Source of the DNA: an uncultured Oscillibacter sp.
GTDB taxonomy: Bacteria > Bacillota > Clostridia > Oscillospirales > Oscillospiraceae
NCBI GenBank assembly: GCA_946183175.1
Contig: CAMHBH010000101.1
Coordinates: 1-7,939 of the forward strand
Length of the DNA: 7,939 nucleotides
Direction: 5' to 3'
This document shows positions 1-6,099 of this stretch, piece by piece. Below the pieces are notes generated by a model, which worked only from the letters and a program-made list of their open reading frames with translations, was not told where the DNA came from and did not search any database. Position 1 is the first letter of the stretch. Each line of letters begins with the position of its first letter. Both the position numbers and the translations under genes were made by a program.

Positions 1-1
1 C

Positions 2-652
2 CTGCCGAAAGCCGGATTCAAGGGTACCGCGACCATCACGTATATCGCGCGCAACATCTACAATATCGTCTACAGCGGCATTCTCCGTATCCAGGTACTC
101 CCCCCGGAACGCTCGGCCTACTTCACCGACCTGTCAAACCGCGCCTGGGCCGTCCCCGCCGTCGACTTCTTCCGCTACTACAACGTCCTCAACGGCACGA
201 CCCCCACGACCTACGAGCCCGACGGCCCCGCGCGGCGCGGCGCTTACGTGACCGTACTCGGGAGAATGTACAACTTCCCCAGCTACCCCGGCACGGGCGG
301 ATACGACGACGTGGAGCTAAACTTCTACTACACGCCCTATATCGCCGCCGCGCGGGCGCTTGGCATTACGGAGGCGGCGCAGTATTTCCACCCCGGCGAG
401 GCGATATCGCGCCAGGACGCGGCGGTGTACTTGTACCGCTGTCTGGCGCGCGCCGGACAGGCCCCCGCCCCGCAAATCAGCAACCTGGCGCGTTTCAAGG
501 ACAGCTATTTAGTTTCGTACTACGCCGTGGAAGCCATGAGTTCGTTAGTGGAAATGGGCGTCTTTCAGGGCACCGAGGACGGCTATTTGAACCCCTATTC
601 CACCCTGACCCGCCTGCAAATGGCCGCCATCCTTCACCGCGCTATGACTTAA
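2..652 (+). CDS. S-layer homology (SLH) domain surface protein, C-terminal part (5' truncated by window)
   Basis: The frame is open from base 2 and ends at TAA 650-652, giving 216 visible residues; the N-terminus lies upstream of the window. Three SLH repeats can be read at about residues 40-90, 100-150 and 164-215. Each has an aromatic-D start (YFTDLSNRAWAVPAV, YDDVELNFYYTPYI, FKDSYLVSYYAVEAM), a glycine or asparagine turn, and an arginine where the family has its TR(A/Q)E motif (ARRG, SRQD, TRLQ). The last repeat ends the protein, the usual place for a cell-wall anchor. SLH triplets bind pyruvylated secondary cell-wall polymer and hold proteins on the outside of Gram-positive envelopes. Residues 1-32 alternate hydrophobic and polar residues (GTATITYIA, YSGILRIQV) and may be the last strands of an Ig-like or other beta-sandwich domain; that is inference. 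The catalytic or binding part is off the window, so the specific function is unknown. A strong terminator follows at once, so the gene ends its transcript. Confidence 0.88.
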   Translation: MPKAGFKGTATITYIARNIYNIVYSGILRIQVLPPERSAYFTDLSNRAWAVPAVDFFRYYNVLNGTTPTTYEPDGPARRGAYVTVLGRMYNFPSYPGTGGYDDVELNFYYTPYIAAARALGITEAAQYFHPGEAISRQDAAVYLYRCLARAGQAPAPQISNLARFKDSYLVSYYAVEAMSSLVEMGVFQGTEDGYLNPYSTLTRLQMAAILHRAMT

Positions 653-655
653 ACG

Positions 656-684
656 AAAGGCCTTCCCGTCACGGGAGGGCCTTT
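656..684 (+). terminator. Intrinsic terminator after the SLH gene
   Basis: The left arm AAAGGCCTTCCCG (656-668) pairs with CGGGAGGGCCTTT (672-684) around a TCA loop, giving 13 pairs with one G-U. The run TTTTCTCTT overlaps and follows the right arm. It begins three bases after the SLH stop codon and separates that gene from the downstream HAD gene. Confidence 0.9.
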
Positions 685-719
685 TCTCTTGCGTCGCGGC
701 ACGCGCGATTAGAAAGCGC

Positions 720-748
720 TTGCGGCGTGGCGGCGGATATGGTACAAT
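720..748 (+). promoter_or_regulatory. Sigma-A-type promoter for the HAD hydrolase gene
   Basis: A TTGCGG -35 box (720-725), a 17-nt spacer and a TACAAT -10 box (743-748) match the vegetative consensus well. Transcription would start near 755, leaving a leader of about 27 nt before the ATG at 782. An 8-bp palindrome, AAGCGCTT (714-721), touches the -35 box and could be an operator, but it is too short to claim. Confidence 0.7.
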
Positions 749-781
749 GTCACAAATAAGGAATTGGAAGGAGCGGGGAAT

Positions 782-1624
782 ATGGGCAAAATCATCTTTC
801 TGGACGTGGACGGGACGCTCGTAGACTACGAGAACCGGATACCGGAAAGTGCCGTCCGTGCCATCCGGCGCGCGCGCGAACTCGGACACCGCGTCTACAT
901 CTGCACGGGCCGGAGCCGCGCGGAGGTCTACGCGCCGCTGTGGGAAATCGGCCTCGACGGCATGATTGGCGGCAACGGAAGCTACGTGGAAGACCATGAG
1001 ACCGTCGTCATGCACCGCCTGATTACGGCGGAACAGTGTCGGCGGGCGGTCGACTGGCTGCACGCGCGCGGGCTGGAGTTCTACCTGGAGAGCAACAACG
1101 GCCTTTTCGCAAGCGAACACTTCGAGACCGCCGCGCTGGACGCGATACGCCTGTACTGCAAGCGCAAGGACACGCCCGGCGCGGAGGAAATGACCGTCCG
1201 CTCGGCCTTCCCGGAGATGATATTCGGCGGCGAACTCTACCGCGACGACCTCAACAAAATCAGTTTCCTGCTCTCGGACTACCGCGACTACCTGGACGCG
1301 AAAGAGGCGTTTCCGGACTTGAAGGCGGGGACTTGGGGCGGCAAGGGCGAGGAGGCGCTGTTCGGCGATTTGGGCGTCAAGGACATCGACAAGGCCGTCG
1401 CGATTCACGCGCTGGTCGACTACCTCCGCGCCGACATGCGCGATACGATTGCCTTCGGCGACGCGAAAGTCGATATTCCCATGTTGCAATGCTGTTCGTT
1501 CGGGGTGGCGATGGGGAGCGGCGGCCCGGAAATCAAGGCCGTCGCCGACTACGTGACGGGCGACGTAGAGAAGGACGGGCTTTATCAGGCCTTCGACAAA
1601 CTCGGACTTCTGCACAATCCGTAA
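782..1624 (+). CDS. Cof-type HAD-superfamily hydrolase (HAD-IIB phosphatase)
   Basis: This gene encodes 280 aa, close to the usual 260-290 aa of Cof/YidA-like sugar-phosphate or nucleotide phosphatases. All four HAD motifs are visible: motif I FLDVDGT with nucleophile D8 and acid/base D10, motif II Thr42 in CTGRS, motif III lysine K204 in DIDKAVAI, and motif IV GDAKVDIPML (D227, D231). In motif IV the usual GDxxND asparagine is Val230. The cap between motifs II and III (about residues 80-195) is of the C2 type, which sets substrate choice, so the substrate cannot be read from sequence. The family dephosphorylates small cytosolic phosphometabolites using Mg2+. The ATG at 782 is preferred over an in-frame TTG at 764 because AAGGAG (768-773) lies 8 nt before it. 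The gene has its own promoter (720-748), is monocistronic, and converges on larE at a shared terminator. Confidence 0.92.
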   Translation: MGKIIFLDVDGTLVDYENRIPESAVRAIRRARELGHRVYICTGRSRAEVYAPLWEIGLDGMIGGNGSYVEDHETVVMHRLITAEQCRRAVDWLHARGLEFYLESNNGLFASEHFETAALDAIRLYCKRKDTPGAEEMTVRSAFPEMIFGGELYRDDLNKISFLLSDYRDYLDAKEAFPDLKAGTWGGKGEEALFGDLGVKDIDKAVAIHALVDYLRADMRDTIAFGDAKVDIPMLQCCSFGVAMGSGGPEIKAVADYVTGDVEKDGLYQAFDKLGLLHNP

Positions 1625-1659
1625 GGCGGAATGCCTTTTCCGTCGCTTCGTGACATCTC

Positions 1660-1672
1660 CCCGCATTGCGGG
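1660..1672. repeat. Short GC hairpin beside the bidirectional terminator
   Basis: CCCGC-ATT-GCGGG forms a 5-bp stem with a 3-nt loop. With its left flank it reads TCTCCCCGCATTGCGGG, closely resembling the core of the neighbouring terminator, TCTCCCCGGCAACGGGG (1688-1704). It may be a degenerate second copy of that terminator stem. It has no U-tract for the plus strand, so independent terminator activity is doubtful. Confidence 0.45.
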
Positions 1673-1681
1673 AACGACAAA

Positions 1682-1713
1682 AAAAGTTCTCCCCGGCAAC
1701 GGGGAGGACTTTT
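1682..1713. terminator. Bidirectional intrinsic terminator between the HAD gene and larE
   Basis: AAAAGTTCTCCCCG (1682-1695) pairs with CGGGGAGGACTTTT (1700-1713) over a GCAA loop: 14 pairs including one T-G. Read leftwards for larE it is followed by a run of T (complement of A1679-1685). Read rightwards for the HAD gene it ends in TTTTC. The stem abuts the larE stop codon (1713-1715), so one hairpin serves two convergent transcripts. On the plus strand the loop is of the stable GNRA type. Confidence 0.88.
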
Positions 1714-2516
1714 CATGCTGACAGCGTCTCGTTCATACTGCCGACGCGGTAGCCCGTCAAGTCCATGGTGACGTAGGAGAAGCCCAGCGCGCGGCACTCC
1801 GACACGATTTCCTCCCGCCGCGACAACAGCGCCGGGAACATGTCCGGTACGGTCTCAATCCGCGCGAGGTCGCCGTGTACGCGCAGGCGGACTTGACGGA
1901 ATCCCAAGTCCTGTAGGAAGGCCTCCGCGCGGTCGATTCGTTCTATCTTCTCGGGCGTGATAGCTTCGCCGTAGGCCACGCGCGTGGCCAGACACGCCGC
2001 CGCCGGCTTGTCCCACGTCGACAGCCCCCAGCGCCGCGACAGTTCCCGGATATCGGCCTTTGTCAGCGCGGCGTCGCGGAGCGGACTTCGTACGCCCAGT
2101 TCCGCCGTCGCGCGCATTCCCGGACGATAGTCCCCCGTGTCGTCGGCGTTGGTGCCGTCCGCCACGATGTCGAACCCCTGTTCCGACGCCGCGTCCCGGA
2201 ACGCCGAAAATATCCTGTGCTTGCAGTGATAGCACCTGTCGGGCGGGTTCGTGCGGAAGGCGTCGGATTCCAGCTCGTGGGGGTCTACCAGAATCTGCCG
2301 CACGCCCTCCCGCCTACAGAATGCTTTCGCGTCCTCTAACTCGCGCCTCGGGAGCGTACACGAGGCCGCTGTCAAGGCGATTACATTGTCGCCTAATACG
2401 TCGTGGGCGGCCTTCAGCAGAAACGCGGAATCCGTCCCGCCCGAAAACGCCACCGCCACGTGGCCTAAGTCCGACAGAATCGCTTGCAGGCGTTCCAGCT
2501 TCTTTTGCTCGTCCAT
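1713..2516 (-). CDS. larE: ATP-dependent sacrificial sulfur transferase LarE (nickel-pincer cofactor synthesis)
   Basis: This gene encodes 267 aa, about the normal LarE length. LarE adenylylates the carboxylates of pyridinium-3,5-biscarboxylate mononucleotide and inserts sulfur to give the bisthiocarboxylate form. The PP-loop pyrophosphatase signature SGGTDS is at residues 25-30. GTNADD is at 121-126. The conserved block TWDKPAAACLATR (167-179) contains Cys175, aligning with the sacrificial Cys176 of Lactiplantibacillus plantarum LarE. A second pair, Cys95 and Cys98, occurs in RCYHCK. With Cys175 these could form the three-cysteine set reported for LarE proteins that carry a [4Fe-4S] cluster instead of sacrificing a cysteine; this assignment is inference. 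The ATG follows the larB TAA with no gap, and its Shine-Dalgarno lies inside the end of larB, so the two are translationally coupled. No larC or larA is in the window. Confidence 0.93.
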   Translation of the reverse strand: MDEQKKLERLQAILSDLGHVAVAFSGGTDSAFLLKAAHDVLGDNVIALTAASCTLPRRELEDAKAFCRREGVRQILVDPHELESDAFRTNPPDRCYHCKHRIFSAFRDAASEQGFDIVADGTNADDTGDYRPGMRATAELGVRSPLRDAALTKADIRELSRRWGLSTWDKPAAACLATRVAYGEAITPEKIERIDRAEAFLQDLGFRQVRLRVHGDLARIETVPDMFPALLSRREEIVSECRALGFSYVTMDLTGYRVGSMNETLSA

Positions 2517-3272
2517 TTAATTCCCTCCCTGACCTTGCGCAAGGCGGTTGATTTGCGCGGCGAGGTATCCCGCGCCGTAGCCGTTATCGATATTCACGAC
2601 CGCGACGCCGTTCGCGCAGGAATTGACCATCGTCAGGAGCGCGGACAGCCCGCCGAAATTCGCGCCGTAGCCGACGGAAGTCGGCACGGCGATGACGGGC
2701 CGCGACACCAGCCCGCCGATGACGCTTGCCAGCGCGCCCTCCATCCCCGCCACCGCGACGACGCAGTTGGCACTCTGTACGGTTTCCAGGCGGCTCAACA
2801 GCCTGTGCAGTCCGCTGACGCCCACATCGTAAAGCCGTTCCACCTGACAGCCAAAGAACTCCGCCGTTTGCGCGGCCTCCTCCCCGACGGGAATGTCGGC
2901 GGTGCCAGCCGTACAGACACACACGCGGCCAGTACGGCGCTTTCCGGGGCGTTCGAGTTTGAGTATCCGCGACAGCGGGTCGTACTCCGCCTCCGGCAGG
3001 ACTTCCCGGACAATCCGGCCCTGTTCCGGGGAAGCGCGGGTTCCCAATACTTCCCCGTTGGCCTCGTAGAGCGCCTGAAAGATACGTTGTAAGTGTTCGT
3101 CGGCCTTGCCCGCGCAGTAGACGACCTCCGGAAAGCCGCTCCGCGTCTCCCTGTGGGTATCCAGCCGCGCAAAACCAAGGTCTTTTATAGGTTTTTGGCG
3201 GAAGTATCGTTCCGCCTCCTCTACGGACAGCGTCCCTTTACGAACCTGCTCCAAGATTTCACGGGTTTCCAT
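2517..3272 (-). CDS. larB: Pyridinium-3,5-biscarboxylate mononucleotide synthase LarB (PurE-like)
   Basis: This gene encodes 251 aa. LarB carboxylates the pyridinium ring of nicotinic acid adenine dinucleotide and hydrolyses its phosphoanhydride, the first committed step to the nickel-pincer nucleotide. The N-terminal helical part (METREILEQVRKGTLSVEEA) is typical of LarB. The C-terminal PurE-like domain carries AGMEGALASVIGGLVSRPV (175-193), VPTSVGYGANFGGLSALL (196-213) and NSCANGVAVVNIDNGYGAGY (217-236). Cys219 aligns with the catalytic Cys221 of L. plantarum LarB. The ATG at 3272 is chosen because homologues begin here and AAGGG lies 7 nt upstream. The frame stays open to 3365, but those extra residues do not look like LarB. 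TAA at 2519-2517 directly abuts larE. Upstream, the sensor kinase gene ends 89 nt away on the same strand, with a hairpin between. Confidence 0.93.
   Translation of the reverse strand: METREILEQVRKGTLSVEEAERYFRQKPIKDLGFARLDTHRETRSGFPEVVYCAGKADEHLQRIFQALYEANGEVLGTRASPEQGRIVREVLPEAEYDPLSRILKLERPGKRRTGRVCVCTAGTADIPVGEEAAQTAEFFGCQVERLYDVGVSGLHRLLSRLETVQSANCVVAVAGMEGALASVIGGLVSRPVIAVPTSVGYGANFGGLSALLTMVNSCANGVAVVNIDNGYGAGYLAAQINRLAQGQGGN
2522..2529 (-). promoter_or_regulatory. Ribosome binding site of larE, inside the larB 3' end
   Basis: On the minus strand GGGAGGGA lies just before the larB stop codon, and its GGGAGG core is 7 nt from the larE ATG (2516-2514). It fixes the larE start at the ATG directly following the larB TAA and indicates coupled translation of the two genes. 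Confidence 0.85.
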
Positions 3273-3310
3273 AGTCCTTCCCTTCATTTTACTGACGACA
3301 GCATTTCCTT

Positions 3311-3339
3311 TCCGCCTCCCCGGTATACGGGGAGACGGA
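3311..3339 (-). repeat. Hairpin in the kinase-larB gap, possible attenuator or processing site
   Basis: TCCG-C-CTCCCCG (3311-3322) pairs with CGGGGAG-A-CGGA (3328-3339) over a GTATA loop: 11 pairs with one C/A mismatch. On the minus strand it lies downstream of the kinase stop and ends about 38 nt before the larB ATG. It is followed by AAAGGAAATGC, not a U-run, so it is not a standard terminator. It may partly insulate larBE from the kinase, stabilise the upstream mRNA, or be a regulatory stem. The CTCCCCG/CGGGGAG core is shared with the terminator at 1682-1713. Confidence 0.6.
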
Positions 3340-3361
3340 TTTCCGGAATTAGCTTGACGTG

Positions 3362-5818
3362 TCACGCCGGGATTGCCTCCCGTTCTTCGGAAACAGCCTT
3401 TTCTCCGGCTTCGTGCGGCGTCTCGTGGCGGAAATTCTTCAGAACGTCCACGAGTTTTGCGAGGTCTATCGGCTTGGCAAGGTGGTCGTTCATCCCCGCC
3501 GCGAACGCCTCTTCCTTATCCTCCTCAAAGGCGTTGGCGCTCATGGCCACAATCGGAATCCCCGCCTTCGCCTTGTCCGACAGCGCCCGTATCGCCCGCG
3601 CCGCCTCCAGTCCGCCCATGCGCGGCATTTGCAAGTCCATCAAAATCAGGTCATACGTCCCGGCGGGCGCGGAGTTGACTTTCTCTACCGCGATGTCCCC
3701 GTCCTCCGCCGTGTCTACTTTCGCGTCGCACATTTCAAGGAGCGTCACGGCGATTTCCCGGTTGACCGCGTTGTCCTCCGCGAGCAGAATGTGTAACCCG
3801 GAGAGGCTTTCGCCACCGACCGCCGCGCTCCCCGCGCGGGCCTGTCGCAATTTGCGCACGTTCTGCTTGAGTATCTCTTCCCCGTCGACGACTTCCATAT
3901 GCTGGTCGGCCTGTAGCGGAAACTCCAGGTCTACGATGAACTCCGAACCTTTGCCCTCCTCGGTCTCCACGCGAATGGAACCGCCCATCATTTCCACGAG
4001 GCGTTTCGTAATCGACAGGCCCAGCCCGGCCCCGGAAACCCCGCTTTGCGTGGTATTCCGTTCGCGCTCGAACGGCGTGAACAGGCGGCTCTTGAACTCG
4101 TCGCTCATGCCGATTCCGGTGTCTTTTACGCTGATGGTATAGGCCCCGTAGCCGTCGCGGCCTGCCTCCGGTTTCTGCGACAGCGACAGCGTAACTTTGC
4201 CGTTGGGCGGTGTGTACTTGACGGCGTTCGAGAGCAGATTCACGAGGATTTGATTCATCCGCAAGCGGTCGCAAATGACCTTCTCCTGCCGGATTCCCGC
4301 CGACACCGAATAGCGGATATGCTTTTCCGCCGCCTGTCCCTGCGTCATGGTGTAGACTTCGCGGAGAAGGCGGTTGAGGTTGTAAGGCTCGGGTTGCAGT
4401 TGGAGGCGTCCGCTGTCCAGGCGCGACATTTCCAGAATGTCGTTGAGCATGCCCAGGAGGTTTTTGCTGGAAGTCATGATTTTATTCAGGTACTCCCGCA
4501 CCACGCCGCGGTATTCCAGATTTTCCAGCGCTAGGCCCGTAAAGCCAATCACGGCGTTCATGGGCGTGCGGATGTCGTGGGACATGTTCGACAGAAAGCG
4601 CGACTTCGCCGCGCTTGCGCTCTCGGCTTTGATTTTGGCCTCCGTGAGTTCTACCTGCTGTTCCTGCAAGCGGATGTTCTGACGGTCAATCAGCGCGTAA
4701 CTCTTTTGTAATTCGCGGGTGTAGGTGTCCTTTTCGAGAATGCGCCGGCGCTGGATGAGCATGTAGGCGAGCATCAGGACGAACAGCATAAAGTGAATCG
4801 CCACGAGGGCCACGATACCCGGGTAGTTTTCGGCGATTCCGCTGAGCGTAATGGGCTCGTAGCGGTGGCTGACCCATTTCCGGTCGAGTTCTTCGATAAA
4901 GCCCTCCTTCTGCAAGTCCTTCAGTACCTGGTTGATACCGTCCCGGAGCCAGTCGTACTCGGGCACCAGCGCCATACAGGCGTACATGTGGTAAACAGCG
5001 TAACTCGACACGAGGTCGCGCTGCATATGGAGCTTGTTCAGGAGCACATTCCCGACCTGAATCGGGCAGAACAGGAAATCGTATTCCCCGTTTTTCACGA
5101 GGTGGAACATCTCCCGGTAGTTGGAAATGTATTTGATTTCCTTTTCCAGTCCCAGCGCGGGGAACAACTGCATAGAAGCAATTCTCGTTCCGTAGAGGTC
5201 GCCCAACTGGTTGACGGGCTTTTTCCCGTAGACGACGTACTGCTTTAGCCCCGTGGGAATCGTGCCGATAATGCCCCCGCTGCCGTCAATGGACTGCGAC
5301 TCCATGTTGAGAATGAGTTCCACTTCCCGGTTGGAAAGTTTATTCCGGGCGTCGTTCCAGTCGGTCAGCTCCAGTTCAATGTTGAGGTGGAGACGGTTGC
5401 AGACTTCGTGAATCAGCTCCACGTCGAGGCCCTGCGGGTCTCCATTCTCGTCTATGTAGGAAAAAGGCTCGTAGTATTTGTCCGCCGCGACGCGAATCGT
5501 ATGCTCGTAGCAGTTATCGGGCTTTACAGTCAGCTCCGGCGGGGCGGTGAAGGCGTCCGAGCTGAGGAGGAACACCACGACAGGGAAGGCCAGACCGATA
5601 AAGAACAGTACCGAGGAGGCAATGACGATATTCCGCTTTTTGCGGAAGAAGTCCTCTCTCTGCCATCGGGGAATCAAATCCCCCCGGGTGGGAAAGGGAG
5701 TGCGGGGCGATTTGCCGTGGCGGTCGGCCCATGTGATAAGTTCGCGTTCTGGAAGGAAAGGTTCGGAATCCTGTCCCCCGGACGGTTTTTCCTCTCTGGT
5801 ATGCCTTTTCATTTTCAT
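3362..5818 (-). CDS. Hybrid sensor histidine kinase with extracytoplasmic solute-binding (SBP_bac_3) domain and C-terminal receiver
   Basis: This gene encodes 818 aa from the ATG at 5818, supported by GAGGG 7 nt upstream; the frame extends to a TTG at 5887 without good ribosome-site support. Order of parts: a charged cytoplasmic tail (1-62), membrane helix 63-86, extracytoplasmic SBP family 3 domain about 105-320 (YYEPFSYIDENGDPQGLDVE at 115-134), membrane helix 333-355, coiled coil 360-405, HisKA with phospho-acceptor His414 (NMSHDIRTPMNAVIGF), HATPase_c with N box NLLSNAVKY (527-535), G1 DTGIGM (566-571), F box FTPF and G2 GAGLGLSI (596-603), then a receiver (about 676-796) with acidic ED 681-682, phospho-acceptor Asp728 (LILMDLQMP), Ser760 and Lys782 (AKPI). 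The layout resembles BvgS/EvgS without PAS, HAMP or Hpt domains. Such proteins sense amino acids or small organic acids and pass phosphate on by relay. No response regulator or Hpt protein lies nearby, so the output and the ligand are unknown. Confidence 0.93.
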   Translation of the reverse strand: MKMKRHTREEKPSGGQDSEPFLPERELITWADRHGKSPRTPFPTRGDLIPRWQREDFFRKKRNIVIASSVLFFIGLAFPVVVFLLSSDAFTAPPELTVKPDNCYEHTIRVAADKYYEPFSYIDENGDPQGLDVELIHEVCNRLHLNIELELTDWNDARNKLSNREVELILNMESQSIDGSGGIIGTIPTGLKQYVVYGKKPVNQLGDLYGTRIASMQLFPALGLEKEIKYISNYREMFHLVKNGEYDFLFCPIQVGNVLLNKLHMQRDLVSSYAVYHMYACMALVPEYDWLRDGINQVLKDLQKEGFIEELDRKWVSHRYEPITLSGIAENYPGIVALVAIHFMLFVLMLAYMLIQRRRILEKDTYTRELQKSYALIDRQNIRLQEQQVELTEAKIKAESASAAKSRFLSNMSHDIRTPMNAVIGFTGLALENLEYRGVVREYLNKIMTSSKNLLGMLNDILEMSRLDSGRLQLQPEPYNLNRLLREVYTMTQGQAAEKHIRYSVSAGIRQEKVICDRLRMNQILVNLLSNAVKYTPPNGKVTLSLSQKPEAGRDGYGAYTISVKDTGIGMSDEFKSRLFTPFERERNTTQSGVSGAGLGLSITKRLVEMMGGSIRVETEEGKGSEFIVDLEFPLQADQHMEVVDGEEILKQNVRKLRQARAGSAAVGGESLSGLHILLAEDNAVNREIAVTLLEMCDAKVDTAEDGDIAVEKVNSAPAGTYDLILMDLQMPRMGGLEAARAIRALSDKAKAGIPIVAMSANAFEEDKEEAFAAGMNDHLAKPIDLAKLVDVLKNFRHETPHEAGEKAVSEEREAIPA

Positions 5819-5843
5819 AACATAACCCTCATCCGTTGTTCCT

Positions 5844-5865
5844 TTTTCGTGAACGGTCACGAAAA
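5844..5865 (-). repeat. Perfect inverted repeat in the leader of the kinase gene
   Basis: TTTTCGTGA (5844-5852) and TCACGAAAA (5857-5865) are exact complements separated by 4 nt. It sits in the predicted leader of about 80 nt, between the transcription start and the ribosome site (5826-5830). It could be an RNA stem affecting kinase translation or a dimeric regulator site downstream of the promoter. The sequence does not decide between them. Confidence 0.6.
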
Positions 5866-5904
5866 CCTGCTCTTTACGGTAACGCAACCGAAAAGAGTAG
5901 CGTC

Positions 5905-5933
5905 ATTATAATACAAATACTCTAAAGAGGCAA
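5905..5933 (-). promoter_or_regulatory. Sigma-A-type promoter of the hybrid kinase gene
   Basis: On the minus strand TTGCCT (complement of 5928-5933), 17 nt, then a perfect TATAAT (complement of 5905-5910). Transcription would begin near 5898, giving an untranslated leader of about 80 nt to the ATG at 5818. The region upstream of the -35 is AT-rich with A- and T-tracts, which could act as an UP element. It is the best promoter in the window and may also serve larBE by read-through. Confidence 0.82.
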
Positions 5934-5957
5934 GAGAAATCACAAAATTTTTCTCTT
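5932..5957. promoter_or_regulatory. Operator-like inverted repeat overlapping the kinase -35 box
   Basis: AAGAGAAA (5932-5939) and TTTCTCTT (5950-5957) are perfect 8-bp complements with a 10-nt spacer. The left arm overlaps the outer two bases of the -35 hexamer (5928-5933). Size, spacing and place fit a dimeric regulator site; the regulator is unknown. Confidence 0.5.
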
Positions 5958-6092
5958 CTTTATTGATAAAAGCCAAAAATATGATATTTTCCATTTGATT
6001 TCCGCGTTTTCATTCCGAAAGCAAGAAAAAATGTAACTTTTTTACAGGAAATCCGGTTTCGCCCCCGTTTCGGAAACCTTACCGCAAAACGG
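5937..6092. repeat. Imperfect direct repeat, copy A
   Basis: Three blocks recur in the same order in copy B (6100-6230): AAATCACAAAA (5937-5947), GATATTTTCCATTTGATTTC (from 5983), and a 23-nt block starting GTTTCGGAAACCTTACCGC (6067-6089). The material between blocks has diverged in sequence and length. It may be an old tandem duplication of intergenic DNA. Confidence 0.45.
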
Positions 6093-6098
6093 GCGAAA
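6057..6098. repeat. Long imperfect hairpin in the modC-kinase intergenic region
   Basis: TTTCGCCC (6057-6064) and GTTT (6067-6070) pair with AAAC (6087-6090) and GGGCGAAA (6091-6098): 12 pairs with a 2-nt CC bulge and a 16-nt loop. Neither strand shows a T-run after the stem, so it is not a clear terminator. A competing shorter stem, GGTTTC (6055-6060) with GAAACC (6073-6078), is possible. Confidence 0.4.
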
Positions 6099-6099
6099 A

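Noticed and set aside
545..1699. A 384-codon open frame on the minus strand opposite the HAD gene
   Set aside because: It is antisense to a gene with intact HAD motifs, promoter and ribosome site, and its residues are rich in Arg, Ala and Val without a recognisable domain. It is a by-product of GC-rich codon use.
3273..3365. An N-terminal extension of larB up to 3365
   Set aside because: Known LarB proteins start close to METREILEQ, and the added residues would come from the hairpin region overlapping the kinase stop.
3093..4142. A 349-codon open frame on the plus strand opposite larB and the kinase receiver
   Set aside because: It is Ser/Arg/Pro-rich with no family resemblance, lies opposite well-conserved kinase motifs, and has no ribosome site.
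5819..5887. A longer kinase reading frame from a TTG at 5887
   Set aside because: The ATG at 5818 has a GAGGG ribosome site at the right spacing. The extension would be translated through the leader inverted repeat and has no sequence of its own that suggests coding.
6057..6098. A second terminator in the modC-kinase region
   Set aside because: No T-run follows the stem on either strand, and the neighbouring hairpin at 6111-6144 already explains termination of modBC.
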